Assembly (NCBI RefSeq): GCF_003477705.1
Contig: NZ_QUDV01000003.1
Span: forward strand, 62,001 to 126,000
Direction of reading: 5' to 3'
Origin: Dorea sp. AF36-15AT
GTDB taxonomy: Bacteria > Bacillota > Clostridia > Lachnospirales > Lachnospiraceae
Length of the DNA: 64,000 nucleotides
A program made the position numbers and the translations under genes. Positions within the stretch are counted from its first letter, which is position 1; every line of letters starts with the position of its first letter. The notes beneath the pieces are model-generated. The model worked only from the letters and a program-made list of their open reading frames with translations, was not told the origin of the DNA and ran no database searches. Of the stretch, positions 1 through 9,163 are shown in pieces.

Positions 1-1
1 A

Positions 2-532
2 CTGGGAGCGGAACAGATGGTATCTGTCATGATTCCTGTTGTGCAGCAATTTGAGACCAGGAATAAGCTGCCAGATAAGATGAATCAGACATTCCGGTAT
101 GAATTGCTCCGGGAAGAACAGGATGCCCCGATGCCGGATGAAAGTGACGGAGACCGGTATGTATTTGACATGAAAGGAAGCGAAAAAAACGAGGTCGGAC
201 CGATCACATATACGCGTGCTGGAATATGGCATTATACGCTGAAACAGTCTGTTCAGAAGGAAGAAAAGGGTTATGATTATGATAAACAGACCTATGAAAT
301 CTCAGTGTATGTAGAGAATCTGACAGACGGCGGTCTGGGGGTACAGATGATCGTGGTCAATAAAGAGGGTAATAAAGTGGACGAGATACGGTTCAAAAGC
401 GGTTATACCGGAGAGAAGACAGGAAACGTAGCGCGGACAGGAGACGTGTCAGATATCGGTTTGTGGATTATATTGCTGGCAGTGTCCGGTGTGGTTGCTG
501 GAAAAGCAGTGCATAAGAAACGACCGGCTTGA
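2..532 (+). CDS. Pilin-like (Spy0128/FctA-type) surface protein, 3' part
   Basis: The reading frame is open to the left edge, so the start and signal peptide probably lie outside the window; the first internal ATG is at 17. The visible ~175 residues have the beta-rich pattern of the streptococcal pilin isopeptide-linkage domain (a TFRYEL strand, later a GIWHYTLKQ strand). The C-terminus looks like a sortase signal: VARTGD, in place of LPxTG, followed by a hydrophobic stretch and the basic tail HKKRPA. The protein is therefore probably attached to the cell wall. Sortase and pilus partners are not in the window. Family assignment rests on pattern only. Confidence 0.6.
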   Translation: MGAEQMVSVMIPVVQQFETRNKLPDKMNQTFRYELLREEQDAPMPDESDGDRYVFDMKGSEKNEVGPITYTRAGIWHYTLKQSVQKEEKGYDYDKQTYEISVYVENLTDGGLGVQMIVVNKEGNKVDEIRFKSGYTGEKTGNVARTGDVSDIGLWIILLAVSGVVAGKAVHKKRPA

Positions 533-603
533 TAAGCCGATCGGAGAAGAAGAAAAAATCTATATAAGAGATGTCAAAGCATCTTAGCTTTTAGGCGAAG
601 TCC

Positions 604-636
604 GGCGGTTGTGTGAAGCGATTCTACACAACCGCC
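604..636 (+). terminator. Intrinsic terminator-like hairpin
   Basis: A perfect 11-bp inverted repeat (GGCGGTTGTGT / ACACAACCGCC) with an 11-nt loop, followed by a weak T-rich tract. It lies 70 nt after the surface-protein stop and most likely ends that transcript. Confidence 0.65.
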
Positions 637-904
637 GTCTTCTATCATTAGGTGTTTGGTTTTCCTGTTGATGATTATAGTATATCGAAGGAATGTGACC
701 AAAATATGTAAGATCTGGAAAATAAGTGTGAAGTTCCTTAAGAAACTGTTAGGAAAATATGTAGAATTTAATTAGAGTGCACTCTGTTTTGTGGAAAAAA
801 TGTCATACCCGTTAAATAAACTACTTATATAGATACTATTCTTTTTTACAGGATCTTTTGATAAAATATGTGTAATTACGTATATCAGAGAGGAGCTGGT
901 CTTA
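637..904. other. Intergenic region before the hydrogenase unit
   Basis: AT-rich and apparently non-coding. It holds a perfect 12-bp palindrome AGAGTGCACTCT at 774-785 just after a possible TAGAAT -10 element. A Shine-Dalgarno sequence AGGAG at 891-895 serves the ATG at 905. Confidence 0.5.
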
Positions 905-2737
905 ATGAGCAGACTGGAACTTAGGACTCCGAATCGTACACACATTGTAATGGAAGAACTGTACAAGGATTTGGAACGGAGAATAGAATCAAGCCCGCCG
1001 GGATTATGTCCGGTAGATATGTCCAGAGCATTTCTGGAGCTGTGTCATGCACAGACCTGTGGCAAATGTGTACCATGCCGTATTGGTCTTGGACAGCTGA
1101 ACCATTTTATCAAGGATGTACTGGATGGAAATGCTACGATGGAGACGCTGGATACTATGGAGGCAACGGCCCTTTCTATTATGGAATCAGCGGACTGTGC
1201 TATCGGATATGAAGCAGCACATATGGTGTACAAAGGACTGGTGGGATACAGGGATGACTATATCGAGCACATCCGCCACGGAAGATGTACCTGTACTTAT
1301 AGCCAGCCGGTACCTTGTGTGGCACTCTGCCCGGCGCATGTAGATATACCGGGATATATTGCATTAGTGGGAGAAGGACGGTATGCAGATGCAGTTCGTC
1401 TGATCCGTAAGGACAATCCATTCCCAACGACATGTGGATTTATCTGTGAGCATCCATGTGAGTTACGGTGCCGGAGAAATATGGTGGACGATTCGGTCAA
1501 TATCAGAGGACTGAAGCGTGTTGCTGCTGATTTCGCAGGAGAAGTGAAACCGCCGAAATGTGCGCCGTCAACAGGTAAGAAAATCGCGGTACTTGGTGGA
1601 GGTCCGGGAGGATTAAGTGCAGCTTATTATCTGCAACTGATGGGACACCAGACTACTGTATACGAGATGCTGCCGAAGCTTGGCGGTATGCTGCGTTATG
1701 GTATTCCGAATTACCGTCTGCCGAAGGAACGTCTGGAGGACGATGTGAATGCGATCCTGAAGACAGGTGTACAGGTAGAATATGGTAAGAAGATTGGTCA
1801 GGACATCACTATTCAGGACCTGCGTGAGCAGTATGATGCGGTGTTGATTACGATTGGCGCAAGTACAGATAAGAAGCTTGGACTGGAAGGTGAGGACTCC
1901 GAAGGCGTAATGTCAGCTGTACAGTTCTTGAGAAATATCGGGAAAAATATCATTACGGATCTGACTGGTAAGGAAGTAGCAGTGATTGGCGGCGGTAACG
2001 TGTCCATGGATGCGGTACGTACGGCAAAACGTCTGGGTGCAAAGAAGGTCAGCATTGTATATAGAAGAAGAATGGCGGATATGACAGCACTTCCGGGCGA
2101 GATCAACGGGGCAGTGGCTGAGGGAATCGAACTGCAGACATTGAAAGCACCGGCAACAATCGATGTGGATGAGAATAACCATGTAAAGGGTATCTATGTG
2201 ACACCACAAATGGTAAGCACGATTAAGAATGGTCGTGCAAGTGTACGTCCGACCGGTGAGGATGATATTTATATTCCTTGTGATGTACTGGTTGTAGCTA
2301 TCGGACAGAATATCGAGACGGCGCATTTTGAAGCAGCAGGTATTCCGGTATCCAGAGGTAAGATTCTGACTACCAGCACGGGTGCGGTAGAAGATATGCC
2401 GGATGTATACGCCGGAGGAGACTGTTCCAGCGGACCGGCGACAGTTATCAAAGCTATCGCGGCAGCCAAAGTCGTGGCAGCCAATATTGATGAATATCTG
2501 GGCTTCCGTCACGAGATTTCCTGCGATGTGGAGATTCCTGAGGCGAAGCTGGAAGATAAGATCCCATGCGGACGCATCGATCTTACAGAGCGTGAGGCCT
2601 GTGAGAGAGTCTGTGATTTTGACGCAGTGGAGAACTGTATGACCGAGAATGAGGCAAGGCAGGAGGCAGGCAGATGTCTGCGATGTGACCATTTCGGATA
2701 CGGAATATTTAAAGGAGGCAGAGAGACATTATGGTAA
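905..2737 (+). CDS. NuoF/GltD-like fusion flavoprotein, hydrogenase partner
   Basis: 610 residues. The N-terminal ~110 residues carry the NuoF-type [4Fe-4S] motif (C52, C55, C58 and C98). The remainder matches the small subunit of glutamate synthase/NfnB: a CxxxCP Fe-S region before VDIPGYI, an FAD-binding GGGPGGLSAAYYL and an NAD(P)-binding VIGGGNVSMDAV. It should move electrons between NAD(P)H and Fe-S carriers in the cytoplasm. The stop codon overlaps the start of the [FeFe] hydrogenase gene by 7 nt, so the two are translationally coupled and probably form one complex. No glutamate synthase large subunit is nearby, which argues against a role in glutamate synthesis. Confidence 0.85.
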   Translation: MSRLELRTPNRTHIVMEELYKDLERRIESSPPGLCPVDMSRAFLELCHAQTCGKCVPCRIGLGQLNHFIKDVLDGNATMETLDTMEATALSIMESADCAIGYEAAHMVYKGLVGYRDDYIEHIRHGRCTCTYSQPVPCVALCPAHVDIPGYIALVGEGRYADAVRLIRKDNPFPTTCGFICEHPCELRCRRNMVDDSVNIRGLKRVAADFAGEVKPPKCAPSTGKKIAVLGGGPGGLSAAYYLQLMGHQTTVYEMLPKLGGMLRYGIPNYRLPKERLEDDVNAILKTGVQVEYGKKIGQDITIQDLREQYDAVLITIGASTDKKLGLEGEDSEGVMSAVQFLRNIGKNIITDLTGKEVAVIGGGNVSMDAVRTAKRLGAKKVSIVYRRRMADMTALPGEINGAVAEGIELQTLKAPATIDVDENNHVKGIYVTPQMVSTIKNGRASVRPTGEDDIYIPCDVLVVAIGQNIETAHFEAAGIPVSRGKILTTSTGAVEDMPDVYAGGDCSSGPATVIKAIAAAKVVAANIDEYLGFRHEISCDVEIPEAKLEDKIPCGRIDLTEREACERVCDFDAVENCMTENEARQEAGRCLRCDHFGYGIFKGGRETLW

Positions 2738-4464
2738 ATCTTACAATAGACGGAAAACAGATTTCCGCATCGGAAAATACGACCATCATGGAAGCTGCCA
2801 GACAGAATGGGATTCCGATTCCGAAGCTGTGTTATCTGAAAGGGATCAATGAGATCGCAGCCTGTCGTGTCTGTGTGGTAGAGATCGAAGGAAAAGATAA
2901 GCTGATCACTTCCTGCAATAATATGGTAGAGGAGGGCATGGTCATTTACACCAACAGTCCGAAGGTGCGCCGAAACAGACGTACCACAGTGGAACTGATC
3001 CTGTCGCAGCACAACTGCGAATGCGTAACCTGTATCCGAAGCGGCAACTGCAGTCTGCAGAGAGTGGCGAATGATCTGAACATTATACATATTCCATTTA
3101 AGATGGAGATTGAGAAGCAGCCGTGGAGCAAAGAGTTCCCATTGATCCGTGATTCATCCAAGTGTATTAAGTGTATGCGCTGTATCCAGGTATGTGATAA
3201 GGTACAGAGCCTGAGTATCTGGGATGTAGAAGGAACCGGATCACGAACCACGATCAATGTGGCCGGCTATAAGAAGATTGAAGAAGCAGCCTGTTCTCTG
3301 TGCGGACAGTGTATTACACACTGCCCGACAGGAGCACTGACAGAACGCGACGAGACCGAGAAGGTATGGAATGCAATTGCAGATCCGGAGAAGATCGTAG
3401 TTGTTCAGATCGCACCGGCTGTACGTGCAGCCTGGGGCGAAGAGCTGGGACTGTCAAGAGAAGAAGCAACGGTTGGCAAGATCATCGATGTATGGAGGAG
3501 ACTGGGTGCGGACTATGTATTCGATACCTCATTTTCAGCGGATCTGACCATTATGGAAGAGGGAACGGAATTTCTGCAGAGATTTACATCCGGTGAGCTG
3601 AAAGACAGACCGATGTTTACATCATGCTGTCCGGGATGGATCCGTTTCATCAAATCACAGTATCCGCATCTGGTCAAATATCTGTCATCAGCGAAGTCAC
3701 CACAGCAGATGTTTGGCGCGGTAATGAAGACATATTTTGCAGAGAAGCTTGGCGTATCGCCGGAGAAGATCTATACGGTATCCGTGATGCCATGTGTAGC
3801 GAAAAAGAGCGAGCGTGAGATGGATCTGTACTATGGAGAATATGCGGGACATGATGTGGACGCGGTAGTGACGACCAGAGAGCTGTTACGTATGATCCGT
3901 GCGGCACACATTGAGCCGTCTACATTGGTGGATCAGGAAAGCGACCGCCCGATGCAGGAAGGCACCGGAGCAGGCGTGATCTTCGGAGCAACCGGCGGTG
4001 TAATGGAGGCAGCACTTCGTACGGCATATTATCTGCTGAAGGGCGAGAATCCACCGGCAGACGCATTTCAAGCAGTCAGAAGCACCGGATTTAACGAGCA
4101 TCGGGGTGTACAGGAAGCCGTCTTCCAGGTGGATGATGTGACAGTTCGTACAGCGGCAGTCAGCGGACTTGGCAATGCGCGTGCACTGATCGATAAGATT
4201 GAGCGTGGCGAGGCGCAGTATGATTTTGTAGAAGTCATGGCGTGTCCGGGCGGATGCGTAGGAGGTGGCGGACAGCCGATCCATGAAGGCGAAGAGCTGG
4301 CGTTTGAGCGTGGCAAGAATCTGTATTATCTGGATATGAATGCAGATATCCGATATTCTCATGAGAATCCGGATGTGCAGAAGCTGTACGAAGAATATTT
4401 TGAGAAGCCGAATTCGCACAAGTCACATATGCTGTTGCATACAGAGCATATGAAGAATAAATAA
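2731..4464 (+). CDS. hydA: [FeFe] hydrogenase, group A, with NuoG-like N-terminus
   Basis: 577 residues. Domains in order: plant-type [2Fe-2S] ferredoxin (AACRVCVVEIEG region), His-Cys3 [4Fe-4S] site (HNCECVTCIRSGNC), two [4Fe-4S] clusters (CIKCMRCIQVC and CSLCGQCITHC), then the H-cluster domain with all three signatures: TSCCPGW, MPCVAKKSE and EVMACPGGCVGGGGQP. A small-subunit-like tail follows. All expected cluster ligands are present, so the enzyme should be active in H2 production or uptake. Its electron partner is very probably the overlapping upstream flavoprotein. Maturases HydE, HydF and HydG are not in the window. Confidence 0.95.
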   Translation: MVNLTIDGKQISASENTTIMEAARQNGIPIPKLCYLKGINEIAACRVCVVEIEGKDKLITSCNNMVEEGMVIYTNSPKVRRNRRTTVELILSQHNCECVTCIRSGNCSLQRVANDLNIIHIPFKMEIEKQPWSKEFPLIRDSSKCIKCMRCIQVCDKVQSLSIWDVEGTGSRTTINVAGYKKIEEAACSLCGQCITHCPTGALTERDETEKVWNAIADPEKIVVVQIAPAVRAAWGEELGLSREEATVGKIIDVWRRLGADYVFDTSFSADLTIMEEGTEFLQRFTSGELKDRPMFTSCCPGWIRFIKSQYPHLVKYLSSAKSPQQMFGAVMKTYFAEKLGVSPEKIYTVSVMPCVAKKSEREMDLYYGEYAGHDVDAVVTTRELLRMIRAAHIEPSTLVDQESDRPMQEGTGAGVIFGATGGVMEAALRTAYYLLKGENPPADAFQAVRSTGFNEHRGVQEAVFQVDDVTVRTAAVSGLGNARALIDKIERGEAQYDFVEVMACPGGCVGGGGQPIHEGEELAFERGKNLYYLDMNADIRYSHENPDVQKLYEEYFEKPNSHKSHMLLHTEHMKNK

Positions 4465-4476
4465 GTAATACACAGA

Positions 4477-4515
4477 GCTGTGATTAATCAAACAGATTTT
4501 ATTAGTAATCAAAAC
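4477..4515. repeat. Copy A of a repeated palindromic element (core inverted)
   Basis: Holds GCTGTGATTAATCAAAC (4477-4493), whose centre TGATTAATCA is itself a palindrome, then a 19-nt core at 4497-4515. The same 17-mer occurs at 18404-18420, followed there by the reverse complement of this core. The element lies just downstream of hydA. Confidence 0.6.
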
Positions 4516-4539
4516 GAATGATTTCCTGATCTACAGCGA

Positions 4540-4569
4540 AAGGGCGTGAATTGTAAAATTCACGCCCTT
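4540..4569 (+). terminator. Intrinsic terminator after hydA
   Basis: A perfect 13-bp stem (AAGGGCGTGAATT / AATTCACGCCCTT) with a 4-nt GTAA loop and a short T-rich tail. Confidence 0.8.
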
Positions 4570-4825
4570 CGTCGTTGTTATAGTTATCTAAAGGAATGAG
4601 AGTAAAGTGCGTCACCAAAATCATTGGTTAGTACTTTATGAGGGGGAGATAGCTGATGTTTTATCAACTATCTGACATTTATTATAATAGCCAAATATGT
4701 CAGAAATATGTTGATTCTCTAAAAGAAATCGAAAAAGTCTTAAAAACCTCTTAACAAAATAAAAAATATGGCATAAATACAGTCTGTTAGTGCCACAAAA
4801 AAAAGATACATAGAGTTGGAAGCGA
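4570..4825. other. AT-rich intergenic region
   Basis: About 250 nt between the hydA terminator and the end of the Spo0A-like gene on the opposite strand. I see no convincing open frame, RNA or terminator in it. Confidence 0.4.
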
Positions 4826-5158
4826 TTAATTTTTTGCAGAATCCTTTAGGTATTCAGTGAGTATGTCCAGAAATTCGCCGATAGTTGGTTTCGAGGAGAG
4901 GGGACAAAGAGAGATGGATTCCAATAGGGGACGGTTTCCACGTTCCCAACAGACGGATACAACGGTACGTAGATTTCGCTCTACACTGCTTGCAGAGGTC
5001 TGGTAAGTATGAGCAATCTCCGGATATAACAGCTTGCTCACGCTTAACAGGTAATCTTCATTCTGGAGGCAGAGGGAGAGGGCATACAATAAATACCGGT
5101 ATCCCTGATAATTTCCACCAATACCCAAGGAACGAACCAGTTTTTGTATATCTCTCAT
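4826..5158 (-). CDS. Stand-alone Spo0A-type DNA-binding domain protein
   Basis: 110 residues that align along their whole length with the C-terminal effector domain of Spo0A: a QGYRYLLYAL segment, LYPEIAHTYQTS and the recognition-helix region SSVERNLRTVVSVCWERGN, then KPTIGEFLDILTEYL. The N-terminal phospho-receiver domain is absent, so activity cannot follow the usual phosphorelay. An in-frame stop lies four codons before this ATG, so no longer form exists. It is likely a small transcription factor, possibly competing for 0A boxes; its targets are unknown. Confidence 0.8.
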   Translation of the reverse strand: MRDIQKLVRSLGIGGNYQGYRYLLYALSLCLQNEDYLLSVSKLLYPEIAHTYQTSASSVERNLRTVVSVCWERGNRPLLESISLCPLSSKPTIGEFLDILTEYLKDSAKN

Positions 5159-5362
5159 ATCATCGACTCATTTCACCGAGCCATCTGAATATTCGTAGCC
5201 GTAATACAAGTACCGTAACTATATGATAATTCATTTTATCGCCATTTGTAAATAATTTTCGTGCATATGAGTCAAAAAAGCACATATTATTGAATGAAAT
5301 TTGTATCACATTACCAAAAATAGTTCATATAATAACAGTAAGCAGAAAAATGGAGTTAAATT

Positions 5363-5653
5363 ATGGGAAAATATACGGTGTTTGTTAACGAAAACATGGG
5401 AGAGGTTAGCTGGGAAATGGTGAAAAAAGCAGACATACATGGCGTTATGTTATGTGCAGGTCATGGTGGTGAAGTGGACCGGCTCTTTCGGGCAAATGCG
5501 GACTGCTGTGAGAAATTGGGGATTCCGTTTGGTGTATATTGGACATCTTATGCCGTAACGGGAAGAGATGCTGAGGCAGAGAAGAGAGAGCTTAAAGGTA
5601 TGATCGAAGGATATCACATCGAAGGACCTGTAAGAATTTTTAAAAATCCTTAA
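5363..5653 (+). pseudogene. GH25 lysozyme-like N-terminal fragment
   Basis: 96 residues resembling the first half of a GH25 muramidase: HGVMLCAGHGG, then a FRANADCCEKLGIPFGVYWTSYA strand-helix region and a GYHIEGPVRIF segment. Intact family members continue for about 100 more residues with the acidic D-x-E active-site pair; here the frame stops right where that motif should begin. There is no signal peptide. I infer a decayed or truncated gene, although expression as a short peptide cannot be excluded. Confidence 0.5.
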
Positions 5654-5735
5654 GAAATTCCATTTATGGATATTAAAAAATTATTGTTATGCTGTCGTTG
5701 TAAGGCGAATACAACTTCTTGACAGTTCTTCCTGA

Positions 5736-5764
5736 TTGAACTTCTTAAGAGGATGCTTTATAGT
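5736..5764 (+). promoter_or_regulatory. Promoter of the two-component operon
   Basis: TTGAAC (5736-5741), 17-bp spacer and TATAGT (5759-5764), 19 nt before the response-regulator ATG. ACTTCTTGA and ACTTCTTAA motifs repeat around it and could be regulator half-sites. Confidence 0.5.
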
Positions 5765-5782
5765 GAGAGTGAGGTGATAAAA

Positions 5783-6481
5783 ATGTCTAAAATATTAGTA
5801 TGTGATGATGATAAAGCAATCGTAGATGCGATTGAGATATATCTGTCCCAGGAGGGATATGAGATCAAAAAGGCTTATGATGGAGCGGAGGCAATCCAGA
5901 TGCTGGAAAAGGAACAGTTTGATCTGCTTATTATGGATGTGATGATGCCGAAACTTGATGGAATCCGGGCAACATTGAAGATCCGCGAGAAGAATAATAT
6001 GCCGATTATTATCCTTTCCGCAAAATCAGAGGATGCAGATAAGATTCTGGGACTGAATATCGGGGCTGATGATTATGTGACGAAACCATTTAACCCACTG
6101 GAACTGGTTGCGAGAGTGAAGTCACAGATTCGCAGATTCACGAAACTTGGCAGTACAGCCGGAGTCAAAGAGAACGAAGCGGTATACAGCACCGGTGGGC
6201 TAGTGATCAATGATGATCAGAAAATGGTCACAGTAGACGGCGAACCGATAAAACTAACGCCGATAGAATATAACATATTATTACTATTAGTGAAGAATCA
6301 GGGACGAGTTTTTTCAATCGAACAGATATATGAAAGTATCTGGAATGAGGAGGCTTTGGGTGCGGATAATACGGTCGCGGTACATATCCGTCATATCCGT
6401 GAAAAGATTGAGATTAATCCAAAGGATCCAAGATATCTGAAAGTAGTCTGGGGAGTAGGCTATAAGGTGGAAAAGCTCTGA
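5783..6481 (+). CDS. OmpR/PhoB-family response regulator
   Basis: 232 residues: a receiver domain with acidic pocket CDDD (8-10), phospho-acceptor D52 in LLIMDVMMPK and conserved K in VTKPFNP, followed by a winged-helix output domain ending in VVWGVGYKVE. I choose the ATG at 5783 because GAGGTG lies 12 nt before it; an in-frame ATG at 5753 lies inside the predicted -10 element. The histidine kinase gene follows 36 nt downstream and is its likely partner. Confidence 0.9.
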   Translation: MSKILVCDDDKAIVDAIEIYLSQEGYEIKKAYDGAEAIQMLEKEQFDLLIMDVMMPKLDGIRATLKIREKNNMPIIILSAKSEDADKILGLNIGADDYVTKPFNPLELVARVKSQIRRFTKLGSTAGVKENEAVYSTGGLVINDDQKMVTVDGEPIKLTPIEYNILLLLVKNQGRVFSIEQIYESIWNEEALGADNTVAVHIRHIREKIEINPKDPRYLKVVWGVGYKVEKL

Positions 6482-6517
6482 TTATAAGCTGACGTTTGTC
6501 AGCAGAACGGAGTCAAT

Positions 6518-9082
6518 ATGAAGAAAGAATGGTATAAGAGCAGCTGGATAAAAGGGATCCTTATAGGCTTTACACAGGTGATAGCAGTTATTCTGATCAT
6601 CAGCATGGTTTGGATTATTTCATGTCCCAGGGCTGCGGCAAATGTATTAAAAGGGGACAATGTACAATACGAAGATACACAGGGGTTTGCAGAGACATTT
6701 ATGAATCAGTATGCAGACATCCTCGCAGGATTGGAGGCAAAAGAACAGTTCGAGACGGATGGTGAATTTGATGGTGACAAAATCGTAGATATCCAGAATG
6801 TCAGTAACAGCCAACCGATTGATGGTAAAAATGAACATGGTCTTGCATATAGATTATCCGATCTGATTGATTGGGAAGAAAAAATATATGATGGAGATAT
6901 CAATTCGGATCAATATGGAAGTTCGGGAGAGAATGAGATTTTAGTATGTAAGAAGCCGGATTCTACGTATGAGTATTATTATTTTAGTGATTTTCAGTCT
7001 AAGATCGACAGCGGCGAATTGAAATTTATTAACGAAACGGAAGACAATAGTTCCTCCAGTATTCTGCAGGAACTGCAGGACGGAGAATACTATGAAGAAA
7101 ATAGAGATTCTAAGCTGACGGTAGTAGATCAGGACAATGCAGTACGATATGTGGATTGCTGGGATTATGATGGTACATGGGTAGAAGAGACCTGTTCGCC
7201 AATCGATGCAGAGAATGTACTGGACATTGTGAATCATAATCCGGAGTGGAATGGTAATCTCGATCAGGCATTTACCCAGATCTGGAATGTACTTAGTATT
7301 ATTAATGTGGAAAAACAGGCATATGACAGTATGCTTTCCGGATATGAAGAGAATAGCAGTAATGTAACGTATTTGTATGCGGATCGGGATAAAAAGACGA
7401 TTTATACAAACCGGAAAGAGTATGCGGATTTTGATAATCTGGATGACAGTGTGAAGAAAATCGAAATGCTGGATAAATATGTGCTGGTTGGCGCGAGGGC
7501 GTCGCAGTTTAACTGTAATGTGACGGGTGTACTATACAGCGATTGCAATTATCATAATCGTCTGGTGACAGAACCTCAGGATTTTGTATTTGTGATGGGG
7601 GTGGATACGAAGTATCCGGTACAGGATGCATTCTATTATGAAAGCCACAGCTATAGTTATTATCAGTCCGGTATCGGAGTTGCATTAGCAGGAGCAATAT
7701 TATCAGGTATATTGTTGATGGTATGTATAATCTGGCTGACGATCGTGGTGGGAAGAAAGCCGGAAGATACAGAATTATATTTGATAGGCTTTGATAAGCT
7801 GCCGACTGAGGTTGGAGCAATCATTGTAGTGGGACTGTGGGGAATCTTCGCAGCGATCATGTTGAATGTAGCGAATTATCTGAGCAGTATTGTATGGTCA
7901 GATGAGATCTATTATCTGGGATGGTCGCCGGGGGCAAGTGTGCCGATGCTGATTGGAATAGGAATCCTTGGATTTGGAACCTGTGCGTTTTTTATGTTCG
8001 GATACCTGAGTCTGATTCGCAGGATCAAAGCCAGAAGCCTATGGAAGAGGAGCGTTCTCCGGTGGTTGGGTATTCATGCATATGCATTCTTCTGCATGAT
8101 ACCGGCGGTAGGACGACAGTGCCTTATCATGATCGCATTTATCATAACGCAGTTTTTATGGGCAAGCGGAGATGGAATATTTTTGCTGATTGCTATTGCA
8201 GCAGATGTGGCGGCATTTATCTATGTGGTGTCGCAGGTGGCAGGAAGAAAACAGATCGTTAAAGGCATTCACAGGATTGCAGAAGGTCAGGTGGATTATA
8301 AGATTCCGCTGAAAGGGCTGAAAGGTGAGCAGAAGGATATAGCAGAGAGTATTAATCGTATCGGTGATGGTTTGGATGCAGCGGTAGAGGCCGGCATGAA
8401 GAATGAACGGTTGAAGACGGATCTGATCACGAATGTGTCTCATGATATCAAGACGCCGCTCACGTCAATCATCAATTACATTGATCTGATGAAGCGGGAA
8501 AATATTCAGGATCCGAAGATCCAGAGTTATCTCGAAGTGCTGGAGGCAAAAGCACAGCGACTTAAGACGCTGACAGAAGATGTGGTGGAGGCATCCAAGG
8601 TCAGCAGCGGTAACGTAGTGCTGAACTGTATGAAGCTGAACCTGACGGAAATGATTCAGCAGACCAGCGGCGAATTTGTAGAGAAATTTGAGAAGCGTGA
8701 TCTGAAAGAAATTCTGAATCTGCCGGAAGAGCCGGCATATGTCTGGGCAGATGGAAGAAGGACCTGGCGTATTTTGGAAAATATTTATAACAATGCGGCC
8801 AAATATGCGTTGGAAGGAAGCCGGATCTATGCAGATCTGAAACTGACTGAGACAGAAGTAGTATTCTCACTGAAAAATGTATCCGAGCAGCCGTTAAATA
8901 TCAGTGCAGATGAGCTGACGGAGCGTTTTATCCGGGGCGATGTATCCAGAAGCACCGAAGGAAGCGGACTGGGACTTTCCATTGCAAGAGATCTTGCGAA
9001 ACTCATGAACGCCAAATTTGAACTGTATCTGGACGGAGATCTGTTCCGTGTAACCATTACATTTGCAAGGATAAATGATTAG
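6518..9082 (+). CDS. Large membrane sensor histidine kinase
   Basis: 854 residues. A first membrane helix (about 12-35) is followed by a ~360-residue extracytoplasmic region, then a group of about six helices (about 385-575), a linker and a kinase core. The core has phospho-accepting H642 in NVSHDIKTPLTS, an N-box (ENIYNNAAKYA) and a G-box (GSGLGLSIA). The sensor region matches no family I recognise. It sits in an operon with the upstream regulator and ends at a strong terminator. The signal it senses is unknown. Confidence 0.88.
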   Translation: MKKEWYKSSWIKGILIGFTQVIAVILIISMVWIISCPRAAANVLKGDNVQYEDTQGFAETFMNQYADILAGLEAKEQFETDGEFDGDKIVDIQNVSNSQPIDGKNEHGLAYRLSDLIDWEEKIYDGDINSDQYGSSGENEILVCKKPDSTYEYYYFSDFQSKIDSGELKFINETEDNSSSSILQELQDGEYYEENRDSKLTVVDQDNAVRYVDCWDYDGTWVEETCSPIDAENVLDIVNHNPEWNGNLDQAFTQIWNVLSIINVEKQAYDSMLSGYEENSSNVTYLYADRDKKTIYTNRKEYADFDNLDDSVKKIEMLDKYVLVGARASQFNCNVTGVLYSDCNYHNRLVTEPQDFVFVMGVDTKYPVQDAFYYESHSYSYYQSGIGVALAGAILSGILLMVCIIWLTIVVGRKPEDTELYLIGFDKLPTEVGAIIVVGLWGIFAAIMLNVANYLSSIVWSDEIYYLGWSPGASVPMLIGIGILGFGTCAFFMFGYLSLIRRIKARSLWKRSVLRWLGIHAYAFFCMIPAVGRQCLIMIAFIITQFLWASGDGIFLLIAIAADVAAFIYVVSQVAGRKQIVKGIHRIAEGQVDYKIPLKGLKGEQKDIAESINRIGDGLDAAVEAGMKNERLKTDLITNVSHDIKTPLTSIINYIDLMKRENIQDPKIQSYLEVLEAKAQRLKTLTEDVVEASKVSSGNVVLNCMKLNLTEMIQQTSGEFVEKFEKRDLKEILNLPEEPAYVWADGRRTWRILENIYNNAAKYALEGSRIYADLKLTETEVVFSLKNVSEQPLNISADELTERFIRGDVSRSTEGSGLGLSIARDLAKLMNAKFELYLDGDLFRVTITFARIND

Positions 9083-9085
9083 AAT

Positions 9086-9125
9086 GATTGTGGGTGTCTG
9101 CAGGAGCAGATGCCCGCAATCTTTT
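9086..9125 (+). terminator. Intrinsic terminator after the histidine kinase
   Basis: A 16-bp stem with GT wobbles (GATTGTGGGTGTCTGC / GCAGATGCCCGCAATC), 4-nt loop and a TTTT tail. It rules out the in-frame ATG at 9110 as a start for the next gene. Confidence 0.8.
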
Positions 9126-9128
9126 GTG

Positions 9129-9157
9129 TTTACGGAAAGGTGAAAATCAGATATAAT
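9129..9157 (+). promoter_or_regulatory. Promoter of the methyltransferase gene
   Basis: TTTACG (9129-9134), 17-bp spacer and a perfect TATAAT (9152-9157). The expected transcript start coincides with the ATG at 9164, so translation may be leaderless or begin at the internal ATG at 9196. Confidence 0.5.
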
Positions 9158-9163
9158 GTCAGC

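Noticed and set aside
1913..2692. 259-codon open frame on the minus strand inside the flavoprotein gene
   Set aside because: Full overlap with a gene of certain identity; no ribosome site and no recognisable motifs.
9110..9163. Upstream ATG for the methyltransferase
   Set aside because: It lies inside the terminator hairpin of the preceding operon and before the predicted promoter.
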